Positions 34,954 through 44,961 of a DNA stretch of 64,000 nucleotides are shown piece after piece; the stretch's first letter is position 1; every line of letters begins with the position of its first letter. Made by a program: the position numbers and the translations under genes. Below the pieces are notes generated by a model. The model saw only the letters and a list, made by a program, of their open reading frames with translations, had not been told where the DNA came from and did not search any database. The stretch is from Alcaligenes faecalis (GTDB lineage: Bacteria > Pseudomonadota > Gammaproteobacteria > Burkholderiales > Burkholderiaceae_B): NCBI RefSeq assembly GCF_009497775.1, contig NZ_CP031012.1:1922001-1986000 (forward strand), in the 5' to 3' direction.

Positions 34954-35289
34954 ATGAAAACGAACTGGATGACGACGCTGCCTACAGCAGCATTGTTGCT
35001 GCTTTCCTCGCCAGCAGTAGTGGGGCAAGGTACATCGGCTCGTGAGCAGGCATTGGCTCAGTGTCAGCAGGACTATCCCTATGCGCAAGAGGTCATGCGG
35101 GTTTGGCAATTAGGCGCCTCGAAAGAGGATTTGCTTAAATGGGCAAATAATGACGAGGAGCGTGTCTTTATGGTCGAGTCTGCATTTCAGCAGCCACGGT
35201 TTACTTCCGGGCAGTCTCAATTGCAGGCGATTAGCGATTTTGGTGACTGGTACCTTAGTCAATGCAAGGTGTTGGCAAACAGCAAGTAA
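34954..35289 (+). CDS. Small secreted protein of unknown function
   Basis: A 111-residue protein with a signal peptide (MKTNWMTTLPTAALLLLSSPAVVGQ). The mature part is helical with two cysteines (LAQCQQD, LSQCKVL). AAGGAGGG is placed ideally before the ATG at 34954, which decides the start against a much longer frame. Not recognised. Confidence 0.7.
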   Translation: MKTNWMTTLPTAALLLLSSPAVVGQGTSAREQALAQCQQDYPYAQEVMRVWQLGASKEDLLKWANNDEERVFMVESAFQQPRFTSGQSQLQAISDFGDWYLSQCKVLANSK

Positions 35290-35323
35290 GCCCTTGAGGG
35301 GTTTACTTGCTGGCTATTGATTA

Positions 35324-37027
35324 CTAAGCAGGCATTGCTACCTTCTTCAGCCTGTATGCCAAAGCAGGCCGAGTCAGTCCTAACCTCCGGGCTGCTTCTG
35401 AAATATTCCCGTTCGTTTTCTTCAGTGTTAATTGAATGATTTGCTCTTCCAAGTCATCCAGATTGAAGGGCGTTTCCAGCAGATGTTCCAGATACTGCGT
35501 CTGGTTCGCGGTGAAACAGGGCTCTTTCGCCATAAAGCCTTGCGTATTCAAACTGCTCAGATACTGCAAGGCGCTTTTCTGTTGCGGGAACAGATGGTGG
35601 GTTTCGATTTCGTGATTGTGCTCGGTCAGGATGACGCCACGCTCGATCATGTTCTCGAACTCGCGGATATTGCCCGGCCAGTCGTATTGCATCAGCAATT
35701 CCCGGCTGCGGTCGCTCACTCCCAGTACGTGCTTTTTGTACATGCTGGAGTATTTGTTCAGAAAGTATTCGGTCAGCAGTGGAATGTCTTCCTTGCGCTC
35801 TCGCAGCGGCGGAATGTGGATGGGAAAAACATTCAAGCGGTAGTACAGGTCGGCACGGAAGGTGCCTTTTTGTACGGCCTCGGCCAGATCCTCGTTGGTG
35901 GCGGCCACGACGCGCACGTCGATATGGCGGATGTTCTCGTCACCCACGCGCTCCAGCTCCTGTTCCTGCAGGACGCGGAGCAGGGCGGCCTGGGACCGTG
36001 GTGACAGCTCCACGATTTCATCCAGGAAGATGGTGCCGCACTGGGCACGCTCAAAACGACCGAGGCGAGATTTATGTGCGCCGGTATAAGCGCCTTTCTC
36101 CACGCCAAACAGCTCTGATTCAATCAGCTCCGGGGGAATGGACGCACAGTTCACCGCAATAAAAGGCTGATCTGCCCGGTCGCTGGCGGCGTGCAGACCG
36201 CGTGCGAAAGCCTCTTTCCCTACGCCGGTTTCCCCCAGCAGCAGCACGGAGACTTTGCTTTGTGCCGCTTTTTCCAGCAGATGACAGGCGGCCTGGTAGG
36301 CGGCGGACTGGCCAATGGAGTTGGGCAAGGTGAAGTTGGCGCTGGAGCGTTTGAACTCCTGTTCGCGCAACTTCACCAGCTCACATCGCAAGGCAAACAG
36401 TTCGTCCTGAACCGGATCGGGTAGCATGAAGCGGTCTATCTCGGGGTCATCATCCTCCCATTCCTCGGCAGGCTTGCCCACGATCTTGCAGTGGCTGTGG
36501 CCCATGGCGCCGCACTGGGTTTCTTTGTAGATGATGCTTTTGCCCATATAGAAGCTGGTGTAGCCACTGGCATAGCCCAGCAGGCTCCAACAGACGGGCT
36601 CGCTGGATTGGCCGTGCTCTTTCTGGTGATTGCTGACTTCGTAGGAATCAAACCAGTCAAATTCGCCGTAATACTGGCCCGCATCACGGTCAAAGGTCAG
36701 GGCGGTGGGCACCACTTTGACCATGCCGCGGATGGTGTGCATTTGCGGGCCGGCCAGAAAAGTCTCTTTCAGTGACAGGTCCGGGCGCACTTTTTGTGAC
36801 ACCTCGGCGTCCTTCATGCCCGCGTGGTAGCCAAAGCGCATCAGAAAGTACTTGGCGCGTTCGCTGCCCAAAGAGGCAATCAGTTCCTTGCGCAGCTGGC
36901 CAAAACCGCTGGCGTGCAGCAAGAGCATGCGCTGCTCGCCAAACCAGATTTTTCCTTCCCGTGCATCAAAGCGAATAGCGTCGATCAGGTCCTGACTTAA
37001 TGGCAGTGTGAGTTCAGTAGCCCCCAT
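35324..37027 (-). CDS. dmpR: Sigma-54-dependent phenol-responsive activator (DmpR/MopR/PoxR type)
   Basis: A 567-residue NtrC-family activator. Residues ~15-200 form the XylR_N/V4R sensor: His97 and Trp125 lie at the spacing of the phenol-binding His106/Trp134 of MopR, and Cys146, Glu169, Cys172, Cys180 at the spacing of its zinc ligands. The AAA+ core (~240-470) has Walker [15 protein letters not shown] (Tyr instead of the usual Phe of GAFTGA), Walker B GTIFLDEI and the Arg fingers; a FIS-type helix-turn-helix ends the protein ([23 protein letters not shown]). ATG at 37027 is preferred because GGAGA precedes it; 37039 is the alternative. Divergent from the phenol hydroxylase operon it should activate. 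Confidence 0.9.
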   Translation of the reverse strand: MGATELTLPLSQDLIDAIRFDAREGKIWFGEQRMLLLHASGFGQLRKELIASLGSERAKYFLMRFGYHAGMKDAEVSQKVRPDLSLKETFLAGPQMHTIRGMVKVVPTALTFDRDAGQYYGEFDWFDSYEVSNHQKEHGQSSEPVCWSLLGYASGYTSFYMGKSIIYKETQCGAMGHSHCKIVGKPAEEWEDDDPEIDRFMLPDPVQDELFALRCELVKLREQEFKRSSANFTLPNSIGQSAAYQAACHLLEKAAQSKVSVLLLGETGVGKEAFARGLHAASDRADQPFIAVNCASIPPELIESELFGVEKGAYTGAHKSRLGRFERAQCGTIFLDEIVELSPRSQAALLRVLQEQELERVGDENIRHIDVRVVAATNEDLAEAVQKGTFRADLYYRLNVFPIHIPPLRERKEDIPLLTEYFLNKYSSMYKKHVLGVSDRSRELLMQYDWPGNIREFENMIERGVILTEHNHEIETHHLFPQQKSALQYLSSLNTQGFMAKEPCFTANQTQYLEHLLETPFNLDDLEEQIIQLTLKKTNGNISEAARRLGLTRPALAYRLKKVAMPA

Positions 37028-37199
37028 GGCTGTCTCCATCTGTTGTTTCTTATTGTGGTTTTGGGTGTTTTAAAAATCAGTATGCCGCCTGTCTTTCGGG
37101 TGACTCAAGGAAAACAGAATAGTGTCCAGAGGACGGATAAAACGGGTTTTTCTAGGGCTTTACCCTAACTCAGCATTTGATGAAAACAGCGCTAAGCAC

Positions 37200-37215
37200 T
37201 TGATCAAATGATCAA
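37200..37215. promoter_or_regulatory. Upstream activator palindrome for the phenol regulator
   Basis: TTGATCA AA TGATCAA, a near-perfect 16-base palindrome resembling the TTGATC..GATCAA sites of XylR/DmpR. Its centre lies about 106 bases upstream of the -24 box, a normal distance for enhancer sites that need DNA looping. A half-site TTGATGAAAA occurs at 37177. Confidence 0.7.
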
Positions 37216-37312
37216 TTTTCCTTTGGAGCAGCGCGCCAACAGCGCATACCGTCTGGCCTTGGTGCTTCCTATCTCTTTAATCCTAAAGGGTTAAATCCTT
37301 CAAATTTAAAGT

Positions 37313-37327
37313 TGGCACGCCGTTTGC
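37313..37327 (+). promoter_or_regulatory. Sigma-54 (-24/-12) promoter of the phenol hydroxylase operon
   Basis: TGGCAC GCCGT TTGC: both boxes are at the exact consensus with the five-base spacer. It lies 52 bases before the first hydroxylase gene. Confidence 0.9.
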
Positions 37328-37378
37328 TATGAACAGGCTGTGGACACTCATGCAACAGCTTGATCAGGAGGAGAACCG

Positions 37379-37651
37379 ATGTCAGACACGAGCTTGCCCA
37401 CTTTGACAAAGTACGTACGTGTACGCAGTCCGGCCAACGCCCGTTTTGTGGAATTTGATTTTGCCATTGGCCAGCCGGACCTGTTCGTGGAACTGGTCAT
37501 GCCGCCGGCAGCGTTTGAGCAGTTTTGCCTGCACAACAATGTCCAGCCCATGAGCGAAGAGCAAATGCGGGTCAATGACGAGAACGAAGAAAAATGGCGT
37601 TTTGGTTATGACACTTTGGTCGGTAACAGTCGCCAGGCTGAAGCCCAGTAG
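37379..37651 (+). CDS. dmpK: Phenol hydroxylase assembly/activation protein (DmpK-like)
   Basis: A 90-residue protein, first gene of the multicomponent phenol hydroxylase operon. It has KYVRVRSPANARFVEFDFAIGQPDLFVEL, the DmpK/TouF-like signature. The family is not part of the catalytic turnover but helps to form the active, iron-loaded oxygenase. AGGAGGAG precedes the ATG. Confidence 0.9.
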   Translation: MSDTSLPTLTKYVRVRSPANARFVEFDFAIGQPDLFVELVMPPAAFEQFCLHNNVQPMSEEQMRVNDENEEKWRFGYDTLVGNSRQAEAQ

Positions 37652-37674
37652 GTTTTATTCAGGAGAACAAGAGG

Positions 37675-38682
37675 ATGACATTAGAAATTAAAACGGCCAG
37701 TTTGCAGCCCGTGCGGCAAACCTTCGCCAACGTGGCCCGCCGCTTTGGTGAAAAGCCGGCTACCCGCTACCAGGAAGCAACATACGACGCCCAGGCGACT
37801 GCCAACTTCCATTACCGGCCTCTGTGGATGCCGGACAAGACCCTGAACGATCCCACACACACCGCCATTCAGATGAAGGACTGGTATGTGTTTCGTGATC
37901 CCCGCCAGTTCTACTACGGCGCTTACGTGCAAAACCGTGCCCGCATGCAGGAATCGGCTGAAACCAATTACGGCTTTTTTGAAAAGCGCGAGCTGGCCCA
38001 GTACCTGAGCGAGGACGTCAAAGCCAAGGTCACCCGCTTGCTGCTGCCTTTGCGTCACATCGAGCAAACTGCCAACCTGAATTTCATGTCCGGCTCGGCC
38101 TACGGTTATGGCACCACCATTACCCAAGCCTGTCTCTATGCCGGGATGGACTCGCTGGGTATGGCGCAATACGTCTCCCGTATTGGCCTGTTGATTGATG
38201 GCAATAGTGCCGATTCCCTGAGCCAAGCCAAAGAGGCCTGGATGCAGGATAAGGCCTGGCAAGGTCTGCGCGCCTTGTGCGAAAAAACGCTGGTCCAGAA
38301 AGACTGGTTTGAATTGCTGCTGGTGCAGTCTTTGTTGATCAACACCGTGGTGCATCAAGTGGTGTATCAGGGCCTGGTGGCGGATCTGGCCAAGGAAGGC
38401 GGCCGTGATCTGGATATGCTGCTGGAGTTCATGCTGGAGTGCCATAAAGACCTGTCCAACTGGAGCGATAGCGTCTTCAAGATTGCCGTTGCCGAAAGCG
38501 AGGAAAACAAGCAGCAACTGCAAAACTGGCTGAATCAGTGGATGCCGCAAGTGCAAGCCGCCTTCATGCCTTACATCCAGGCTGCCTTTGCTGACCAGGC
38601 TGATCAGGTCTGGGCACAAGTGCAGGAAACCATTGCTAAACGCGTCACGAAAGCAGGCCTGAGCCTGGGTGGAGAAGCCTGA
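37675..38682 (+). CDS. dmpL: Phenol hydroxylase oxygenase small subunit P1 (DmpL-like)
   Basis: A 335-residue beta subunit of the diiron oxygenase. Ferritin-like helical fold without metal ligands; markers are WYVFRDPRQFYYGAYVQNRA and ETNYGFFEKRELAQYLS. AGGAGAA precedes its ATG; the stop overlaps the P2 gene (ATGA). Length agrees with DmpL (331). Confidence 0.95.
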   Translation: MTLEIKTASLQPVRQTFANVARRFGEKPATRYQEATYDAQATANFHYRPLWMPDKTLNDPTHTAIQMKDWYVFRDPRQFYYGAYVQNRARMQESAETNYGFFEKRELAQYLSEDVKAKVTRLLLPLRHIEQTANLNFMSGSAYGYGTTITQACLYAGMDSLGMAQYVSRIGLLIDGNSADSLSQAKEAWMQDKAWQGLRALCEKTLVQKDWFELLLVQSLLINTVVHQVVYQGLVADLAKEGGRDLDMLLEFMLECHKDLSNWSDSVFKIAVAESEENKQQLQNWLNQWMPQVQAAFMPYIQAAFADQADQVWAQVQETIAKRVTKAGLSLGGEA

Positions 38683-38954
38683 TGACATCCAAGGTTTATA
38701 TCGGTCTGCAAGATAACGACATGTCGCGCTACATCGTCGAGGCCATTGAGGAAGACAACCCGGACGCTACGGTCATTTACCAACCCGCCATGGTGCGCAT
38801 CGAATGTGCCGGTCAGTTGGTGGTCAAGCGCGAGACCGTAGAAGAAAAGTATGGGCAGCAGTGGGACATGCAGGAACTGCATCTGAATCTGATCACCTTG
38901 GGTGGCAACGTGGATGAAGATGAAGACCGCTTGTTGTTGCACTGGAACAGCTAA
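38682..38954 (+). CDS. dmpM: Phenol hydroxylase regulatory protein P2 (DmpM-like)
   Basis: A 90-residue, cofactor-free effector protein that binds the oxygenase and speeds turnover. Features: KVYIGLQDNDMSRYIVEAIEEDNPDA, the classic P2/MmoB opening, and DMQELHLNLITLGGNVDEDEDR at the end. Length matches DmpM (90). Start overlaps the P1 stop. Confidence 0.95.
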   Translation: MTSKVYIGLQDNDMSRYIVEAIEEDNPDATVIYQPAMVRIECAGQLVVKRETVEEKYGQQWDMQELHLNLITLGGNVDEDEDRLLLHWNS

Positions 38955-38972
38955 ATCAGAAAAGGGGGCACT

Positions 38973-40478
38973 ATGGCCACGAAAAAACTAAATATCAAAG
39001 ACAAATATCGCTATCTGACTCGTGATCTGGACTGGGAATTCAGCTACCAGGATCGCAAGGACGCCTTCCCCTACGAGGAGTTCGAGGGCATCAAGATTAC
39101 TGATTGGTCCAAATGGGAAGATCCATTCCGTCTGACAATGGACGCGTACTGGAAGTACCAGGCCGAAAAAGAAAAGAAGCTGTACGCCATTTTTGATGCC
39201 TTCGCGCAGAACAATGGCCAGATGAATATTTCCGATCCGCGTTACCTGAACGCGATCAAGGTGTTCCTGACTGCGGTGACCCCGCTGGAATACCAGGCTT
39301 ACCAGGGCTACTCCCATGTGGGACGTCAATTCAGCGGCATCGGCGCACGGATTGCGTGCCAGATGCAGTCGATTGACGAGCTGCGTCACGTCCAGACGCA
39401 GGTTCACGCCATGAGCCACTACAACAAGTTTTTCAATGGCTTCCAGGACTGGAGCCATATGCACGACCGTGTCTGGTACCTGTCCGTGCCCAAGTCCTTC
39501 TTTGAAGATGCCCGCGCTGCTGGCCCCTTCGAGTTCCTGCTGGCGATCAGCTTCTCCTTCGAGTACGTGCTGACCAACCTGCTGTTCGTGCCCTTCATGT
39601 CGGGCGCGGCTTACAATGGCGATATGGCCACGGTGACCTTCGGTTTCAGCTCGCAGTCTGACGAAGCACGCCACATGACGCTGGGCCTGGAAGTGATCAA
39701 GTTCCTGCTGGAGCAGCACGAAGACAACGTGCCTATCGTTCAGCAGTGGATCGACAAATGGTTCTGGCGCGGTACCCGTCTGCTGTCCGTGGTGGGCATG
39801 ATGATGGACTACATGCTGCCCAACAAGGTCATGTCCTGGAAAGAGGCCTGGGAGGTCTATTTCGAGCAGGCCGGTGGCGCTCTGTTCAAGGATCTGGCCC
39901 GCTACGGCATTCGCATGCCCAAGTACAGCGAAGTGATCGAGAAAGAGAAAGAGCACATCTCGCACCAGGCCTGGTGGATTTTCTACAACTTCGGTCACGC
40001 TGCCGGTTTCCACACCTGGATCCCCAGCGACGAGGAACTGGATTGGCTCAGCGCCAAGTACCCCGACACCTTCGACAAGTACTACCGCCCACGCTGGGAA
40101 ATGGCCAAGAAGATGGAAGCCGAAGGCAAGCGCTTCTATTCCAGCGGTCTGCCACAGCTGTGCCAGGTATGTCAGGTGCCCATGACCTTTACCGACATGG
40201 AAAAACCCGACGAAATTACCTATCGCCAAAGCCAGTACAAGGGCGAGCGCTACCACACTTGCTCGGACGGTTGCCGCGACATTTTCGAGCATGAGCCTGA
40301 AAAGTACATCCAGGCCTGGCTGCCGGTGAACCAGATCCTGCAAGGCGGCTGCGGTGGTCCTGATCTGGAGAAGATCCTGAGCGACTACTACCAGCTGAAC
40401 GTGGGTGTCGACAATATGGACTTCAAGGGTTCGGTGGACGAAGCGCGCTGGAACGAATGGAAAGGAGTGACGGCCTAG
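38973..40478 (+). CDS. dmpN: Phenol hydroxylase oxygenase large subunit P3 (DmpN-like)
   Basis: A 501-residue catalytic subunit that hydroxylates phenol to catechol at a carboxylate-bridged diiron centre. The two ligand motifs are clear: SIDELRHVQ (ExxH) and QSDEARHMTLG (second ExxH). A C-terminal YHS-like zinc segment (CQVCQVPM..YHTCSDGCRDIFEHEP) is present, as in this subunit. AAAGGGGG precedes the ATG. Length agrees with DmpN (517). Confidence 0.95.
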   Translation: MATKKLNIKDKYRYLTRDLDWEFSYQDRKDAFPYEEFEGIKITDWSKWEDPFRLTMDAYWKYQAEKEKKLYAIFDAFAQNNGQMNISDPRYLNAIKVFLTAVTPLEYQAYQGYSHVGRQFSGIGARIACQMQSIDELRHVQTQVHAMSHYNKFFNGFQDWSHMHDRVWYLSVPKSFFEDARAAGPFEFLLAISFSFEYVLTNLLFVPFMSGAAYNGDMATVTFGFSSQSDEARHMTLGLEVIKFLLEQHEDNVPIVQQWIDKWFWRGTRLLSVVGMMMDYMLPNKVMSWKEAWEVYFEQAGGALFKDLARYGIRMPKYSEVIEKEKEHISHQAWWIFYNFGHAAGFHTWIPSDEELDWLSAKYPDTFDKYYRPRWEMAKKMEAEGKRFYSSGLPQLCQVCQVPMTFTDMEKPDEITYRQSQYKGERYHTCSDGCRDIFEHEPEKYIQAWLPVNQILQGGCGGPDLEKILSDYYQLNVGVDNMDFKGSVDEARWNEWKGVTA

Positions 40479-40544
40479 TCACACGAGAAAAAGGGTAGCG
40501 CTCCCGGTGGGCGCTGCCACTACCTATAAAAATTGGAGATCAAT

Positions 40545-40907
40545 ATGGCAGTTACTGCAATTACCCCGGACTACCAAGGCTATGCGCGCGACCAGAAGTC
40601 GCACTATGGCGAGAGCATGCTGTTGTACATCGGTTGGGATGAGCACTTGTTGTTCTGCTCGGCCAAAGCCTTTCTGGTTCAGCCCGACATGACTGTGTCG
40701 CAACTGATCCAGCAACTGATGCCCGCCGGCTTTGCCCAGCACCCTGACTTCGAGCAGATCGAATGGAGCAAGGTGCAATGGAATCTGAATGGCGAGGCGG
40801 TTGAACTGAACCCGGACGACACCTTGGGTGCCAAGGGTTTTGATCACAAATCCTTGTTGCGTTTCAAGACCCCTGGCCTGAATGGCTACAAGGGTACGGG
40901 CGTATAA
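40545..40907 (+). CDS. dmpO: Phenol hydroxylase P4 protein (DmpO-like)
   Basis: A 120-residue subunit of unclear role, needed for full activity of the hydroxylase. ITPDYQGYARDQKSHYGESMLLYIGWDEHLLFCS is diagnostic. The ATG at 40545 with TTGGAGA upstream is preferred to an in-frame start at 40533. Confidence 0.9.
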   Translation: MAVTAITPDYQGYARDQKSHYGESMLLYIGWDEHLLFCSAKAFLVQPDMTVSQLIQQLMPAGFAQHPDFEQIEWSKVQWNLNGEAVELNPDDTLGAKGFDHKSLLRFKTPGLNGYKGTGV

Positions 40908-40922
40908 GAGGCGGAGGCAGCA

Positions 40923-41984
40923 ATGACGTATCAGGTAACCGTAGAACCCACAGGTGATGTGGTAGAGGTGGAAGATGGACAAACCTTGTTGGACGCTGCG
41001 TTGCGACAAGGGGTTTGGTTGCCTTTTGCCTGTGGACATGGCACGTGTGGCACCTGCAAGGTGCAGGTGCTGGAAGGCTATGCAGACGCAGGCGATGCGT
41101 CCAGCTTTGCCCTGATGGATTCGGAGCGGGACGAAGGCAAGCTGCTGGCTTGCTGCTGCCTGCCCGAATCCGATATGGTCATCGAGGCCGATGTGGATGT
41201 GGACCCGGATTTCCAGGGCCTGCCCGTCGAGGACTATCAGGGCAAGGTCGTCCTGATTGAAGACTTGTCGCCCACGATCAAGCACATCCGTCTGGAACTG
41301 GATCGCCCGATGGCGTTCCAGGCTGGGCAGTACATCAACCTGCATGTGCCGTCCATTGACAGCACCCGCGCTTTCTCCATTGCGAATCCGCCCTCCATGA
41401 GCGGCATTATCGATTTGCACGTGCGCAAGGTAGAAGGCGGTGCAGGCACCACCTGGCTTCATGATGAACTGGAAGTGGGGCAGTCTCTGGACGTGTCCGG
41501 CCCTTATGGTCAGTTCTTTGTGCGCAAGTCTGACCCCCAGGGCGCGATTTTTATCGCCGGTGGTTCGGGCCTGTCCAGCCCCGAATCCATGATTATGGAT
41601 TTGCTGGAAGAGGGCGATACCCGTCCTATTTATCTGTTCCAGGGTGCACGCAATAAAGCCGAGTTGTATCACGCGGATCATTTCTATCAACTGGCCGAAA
41701 AGCACGACAATTTCCACTACATTCCGGCCTTGAATGCGCCTTTGCCGGATGATGCCTGGGAAGGCTTTGTGGGCTTTGTGCATGAAGCCGTGGGGCAGTT
41801 CTTTGAGCAGCGTTGCTCGGGCAATAAGGCCTATTTGTGTGGCCCGCCCCCCATGATTGAAGCGGCGATCTCCACCCTGATGCAAAGCCGCCTCTTCGAG
41901 CGCGACATTCACATGGAGCAGTTCCTGACAGCAGCGGATGGCGCCACTGGCAAGGTACGTTCGGCGCTGTTCAAACGTATCTAA
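40923..41984 (+). CDS. dmpP: Phenol hydroxylase reductase P5 (DmpP-like)
   Basis: A 353-residue electron-transfer protein passing electrons from NADH to the oxygenase. N-terminal plant-type 2Fe-2S domain: CGHGTCGTCKV plus the fourth Cys in LLACCCLPE. Then an FAD-binding barrel (RAFSIANPPS) and an NAD domain (IFIAGGSGLSSPESM, CGPPPM). GAGGCGGAGG precedes the start. It closes the operon; a terminator follows. Confidence 0.95.
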   Translation: MTYQVTVEPTGDVVEVEDGQTLLDAALRQGVWLPFACGHGTCGTCKVQVLEGYADAGDASSFALMDSERDEGKLLACCCLPESDMVIEADVDVDPDFQGLPVEDYQGKVVLIEDLSPTIKHIRLELDRPMAFQAGQYINLHVPSIDSTRAFSIANPPSMSGIIDLHVRKVEGGAGTTWLHDELEVGQSLDVSGPYGQFFVRKSDPQGAIFIAGGSGLSSPESMIMDLLEEGDTRPIYLFQGARNKAELYHADHFYQLAEKHDNFHYIPALNAPLPDDAWEGFVGFVHEAVGQFFEQRCSGNKAYLCGPPPMIEAAISTLMQSRLFERDIHMEQFLTAADGATGKVRSALFKRI

Positions 41985-42064
41985 GCGGTTTTAACTGACG
42001 GCTGGCCAGACCTTTTTGCAATGAAAACGTCTGCTGCTGGTCACTGTGAACGCCGTACCTTTCT

Positions 42065-42106
42065 GGCCTTGCAAGAAGCGTTAACGACGCTTTGCAGGGC
42101 CTTTTT
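42065..42106 (+). terminator. Terminator of the phenol hydroxylase operon
   Basis: GGCCTTGCAA and TTGCAGGGCC pair around a 17-base part that itself contains AGCGTTAACGACGCT, then five T. Confidence 0.8.
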
Positions 42107-42214
42107 GTATTAGGTGGTGGCGGCTTTAGCGGCTAATCGTGCTAACGCAGATAGTTGCAGAATAAGGTTTCGCTGCAAGCCAGAGCAGGCGGGTTGCTCA
42201 TAGGCTTGCAGCCA

Positions 42215-43153
42215 TCAACAGGGTGGTGGCCCGTTACTCAGGGCACTGTGCCCCGGAATCAACCAGGGCGGGTTCTCCGCATACATTTCCTCAATAAAGG
42301 CATGCATCTGGGCGATGTACCAGGAGTTGTCGTTTTTCCTGTGACTGAAAATAATGGGCGAGGTCACTTTCTCGTCGTCAATCAGCCGGTAGACCAGATC
42401 ACTGCGTATCTGTGCGGCTGAAGGAATCAGGCACAAGCCCACGCCGCCCGCGACCAGTCCCATAGCCGTCTGCAACTCCAGCACTTCATGCACTTCGGTG
42501 GGGAAGATGGCGTTGTCGTGCAGAATATTCAGCACATGATCGGCAAAGCTGGGGCGCGGCGATTTGGGATACACAATAAAGGCGTGATCAGCGATGACTT
42601 GCAAGGACACCGGCCCCCGGTCTTTGGCCAAATCAATCTTGGGCGGGATCGCCAGCACCAGGCGTTCTTCACGCAAGACAGTGCGGCATACCGCGCTGTC
42701 ATGGATGCGCACACGCCCAAAAGCGATATCAATGCGTCCGGCGCGCAAGGCAGCAATTTGCTGGCTGGAGGTCAGTTCCAGAAAGTGAAAGCGGATATCC
42801 GGGTAGGCGTGGCGGAACTTCTGAATCAGGATGGGCAGGCCACCGTACAAGGTGGAGGCCACAAAGCCAATCGACAATTGCGGGCGCTGGTGCAGCCCGA
42901 CTTCGGTGGTCGCCGCTTTCATCACTTCCACACGATTGAGCAATTGCAGTGACTGCTCGTAAAAGATGCGGCCCGCTTCGGTCAGTTGCAGAGGGCGGCT
43001 TTCTCGTGACAGCAGCAGGACATTGAGTTCTTGTTCCAGCAACTGGATCTGTCTGCTGAGGGCAGGTTGGGCTATGTGCAACTGCTCGGCAGCGCGAGTG
43101 AAATTGCGCTCTTTGGCGACCGCAACAAAGTAGCGGATTTGTTTCAAGTCCAT
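42215..43153 (-). CDS. benM: LysR-type regulator (BenM/CatM-like)
   Basis: A 312-residue LysR regulator. N-terminal winged helix: MDLKQIRYFVAVAKERNFTRAAEQLHIAQPALSRQIQLLE. The effector domain has LSIGFVASTLYGGLP and AGRIDIAFGR, the segments that bind muconate and benzoate in BenM/CatM. It is divergent from benABCD, which it very likely controls in answer to benzoate or cis,cis-muconate. Gene name is by family and context; CatM/CatR would be the alternative. Confidence 0.8.
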   Translation of the reverse strand: MDLKQIRYFVAVAKERNFTRAAEQLHIAQPALSRQIQLLEQELNVLLLSRESRPLQLTEAGRIFYEQSLQLLNRVEVMKAATTEVGLHQRPQLSIGFVASTLYGGLPILIQKFRHAYPDIRFHFLELTSSQQIAALRAGRIDIAFGRVRIHDSAVCRTVLREERLVLAIPPKIDLAKDRGPVSLQVIADHAFIVYPKSPRPSFADHVLNILHDNAIFPTEVHEVLELQTAMGLVAGGVGLCLIPSAAQIRSDLVYRLIDDEKVTSPIIFSHRKNDNSWYIAQMHAFIEEMYAENPPWLIPGHSALSNGPPPC

Positions 43154-43605
43154 ATGCTTTGCCCGTGGTCCAGGTCCAGAAAATCCGGATCAATATATCA
43201 CCTATCTCGACCATCCAAGCTTCAAGCATATACCCGACAAGCTCTAGGGTTAACGATAGGTTTTGCTTTTATGATGATTCAAGTGACTGATTTTATTATT
43301 AAAAAAACAAACTATAGCATTTTGCTATGGAGCGGGACCGATATGGTATTGGAAGTCTGACCCTCCAAAGACTGTAATGAAAGCCATGCAGAACAGCCCC
43401 GGATTTTTCGATAAAACGGGCTGGGCAAAATCAGCCCGATGCTGTCCCTGTCGGGCTTGAATCAGGCTCAAGGCCAAGCCAGCAACACGCTGCCACGAGC
43501 CAGTCCGGCCTCAATCCGGAGCGATTTTTCTTTTCTATCACACGTACTTGCTATGCCTTCAAGAGCATGGGCAGGGACGGCTGCAACTCTCATAAAGGCC
43601 ACATC
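43154..43605. promoter_or_regulatory. Divergent control region between benM-like gene and benA
   Basis: About 450 bases holding both promoters. It includes an inverted repeat ATAGCA TTT TGCTAT at 43314-43328 and an AT-rich stretch before it. A standard ATAC-N7-GTAT BenM site was not found by eye, though ATACCCGAC at 43231 could be a half-site. A long leader (about 270 bases) precedes benA. Confidence 0.45.
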
Positions 43606-44958
43606 ATGTCAGTCCTTATGGATAAAACCAACGATATCAGGCACTTGCTTGATACTGCCCTGGAAGAAAACCAAGAAACAGGCGTGTATCGCTGCCGTCG
43701 TGACATCTTCACGAATCCGGATCTGTTTGAACTGGAGATGAAGCATATTTTTGAAGGCAATTGGGTCTATCTGGCGCATGAAAGCCAGCTGCCCAATGTG
43801 AATGATTACTTCACTACCTATATTGGCCGCCAGCCCGTTTTTCTGACACGCGGCAAAGACGGCGGCCTGAATGCCTTTATCAATGCCTGTGCTCACCGGG
43901 GGGCCATGCTGTGCCGTCGCAAACATGGCAATAAAGGCAGTTTTACTTGTCCTTTTCATGGCTGGACCTTCAATAACGCGGGAAAGCTGCTAAAGGTCAA
44001 GGACGAGAAAAATACCCAGTATCCCGAGCAGTTCAATACCGAAGGCTCGCACGACTTGAAGCGTGTTGCGCGCTTTGAGAATTATCGCGGCTTTCTGTTT
44101 GGCAGCCTGAACCCGGATGTGGTGTCTCTGGACGAATATCTGGGTGAAACCAAAGTCATCATCGATCAGATCGTGGATCAAGCCCCTGAAGGCCTGGAAG
44201 TGCTGCGCGGCAATTCTTCCTATATCTACGACGGCAACTGGAAGCTGCAGATGGAAAACGGGGCCGACGGCTACCACGTCAGCAGCGTGCATTGGAATTA
44301 CTCCGCCACCATGGGCCGCCGCAAAGAGGGCGGCACGCAAGCGGTGGATGCGAACGGCTGGAGCAAAAGCCTGGGCGGTGTCTATGGCTTTGACTATGGC
44401 CATATCTTGCTCTGGACAAAGACCATGAATCCAACCGTGCGGCCGGTCTACGAGCATCGCGAGGAGCTGAAGCAGCGTCTGGGCGAGGAACGTGCCGAGT
44501 TCATCGTCAACCAGACCCGCAATCTGTGCCTGTACCCGAACGTGTATTTGATGGACCAGTTCTCTACCCAGATTCGGGTAACGCGTCCTATCAGCGTGGA
44601 CAAGACAGAAGTCACGATTTACTGCTTTGGCCCCAAGGGTGAAAGCGCCGAGCAGCGCGCCATCCGTATCCGTCAGTACGAAGACTTTTTCAACGTGTCT
44701 GGCATGGGAACGGCAGACGATCTGGAAGAGTTCCGTGCTTGTCAGGAAGGCTATGCCGGTATTGCCGCCCCCTGGAATGACTTGAGCCGAGGTGCCCCCC
44801 TGTGGGTGCAAGGCCCGGACGAGAATGCCACTGCCATGGGTATGAAGCCCTTGATCAGTGGGGGGCGTAGTGAGGACGAAGGCTTGTTTGTCTGCCAGCA
44901 CGAGTACTGGGCCAAGACCATGAGCCAGGCGCTGAAAGCAGAAAACGGGGAGGCATAA
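43606..44958 (+). CDS. benA: Benzoate 1,2-dioxygenase large subunit
   Basis: A 450-residue Rieske oxygenase alpha subunit that adds dioxygen to benzoate. Rieske ligands: CAHRGAM and CPFHGWTF. Mononuclear iron site: [15 protein letters not shown] (Asp, two His). The sequence [25 protein letters not shown] is the BenA/XylX signature. The ATG at 43606 is preferred; the frame extends upstream to 43567. XylX (toluate dioxygenase) cannot be excluded, but the neighbours fit ben. Confidence 0.95.
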   Translation: MSVLMDKTNDIRHLLDTALEENQETGVYRCRRDIFTNPDLFELEMKHIFEGNWVYLAHESQLPNVNDYFTTYIGRQPVFLTRGKDGGLNAFINACAHRGAMLCRRKHGNKGSFTCPFHGWTFNNAGKLLKVKDEKNTQYPEQFNTEGSHDLKRVARFENYRGFLFGSLNPDVVSLDEYLGETKVIIDQIVDQAPEGLEVLRGNSSYIYDGNWKLQMENGADGYHVSSVHWNYSATMGRRKEGGTQAVDANGWSKSLGGVYGFDYGHILLWTKTMNPTVRPVYEHREELKQRLGEERAEFIVNQTRNLCLYPNVYLMDQFSTQIRVTRPISVDKTEVTIYCFGPKGESAEQRAIRIRQYEDFFNVSGMGTADDLEEFRACQEGYAGIAAPWNDLSRGAPLWVQGPDENATAMGMKPLISGGRSEDEGLFVCQHEYWAKTMSQALKAENGEA

Positions 44959-44961
44959 GCC

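Noticed and set aside
38988..40343. Very long open frame opposite the phenol hydroxylase large subunit
   Set aside because: Antisense shadow of a strongly supported gene; no ribosome site and no recognisable domain. The same applies to 40524-41912, 43990-45309 and 58229-59242.
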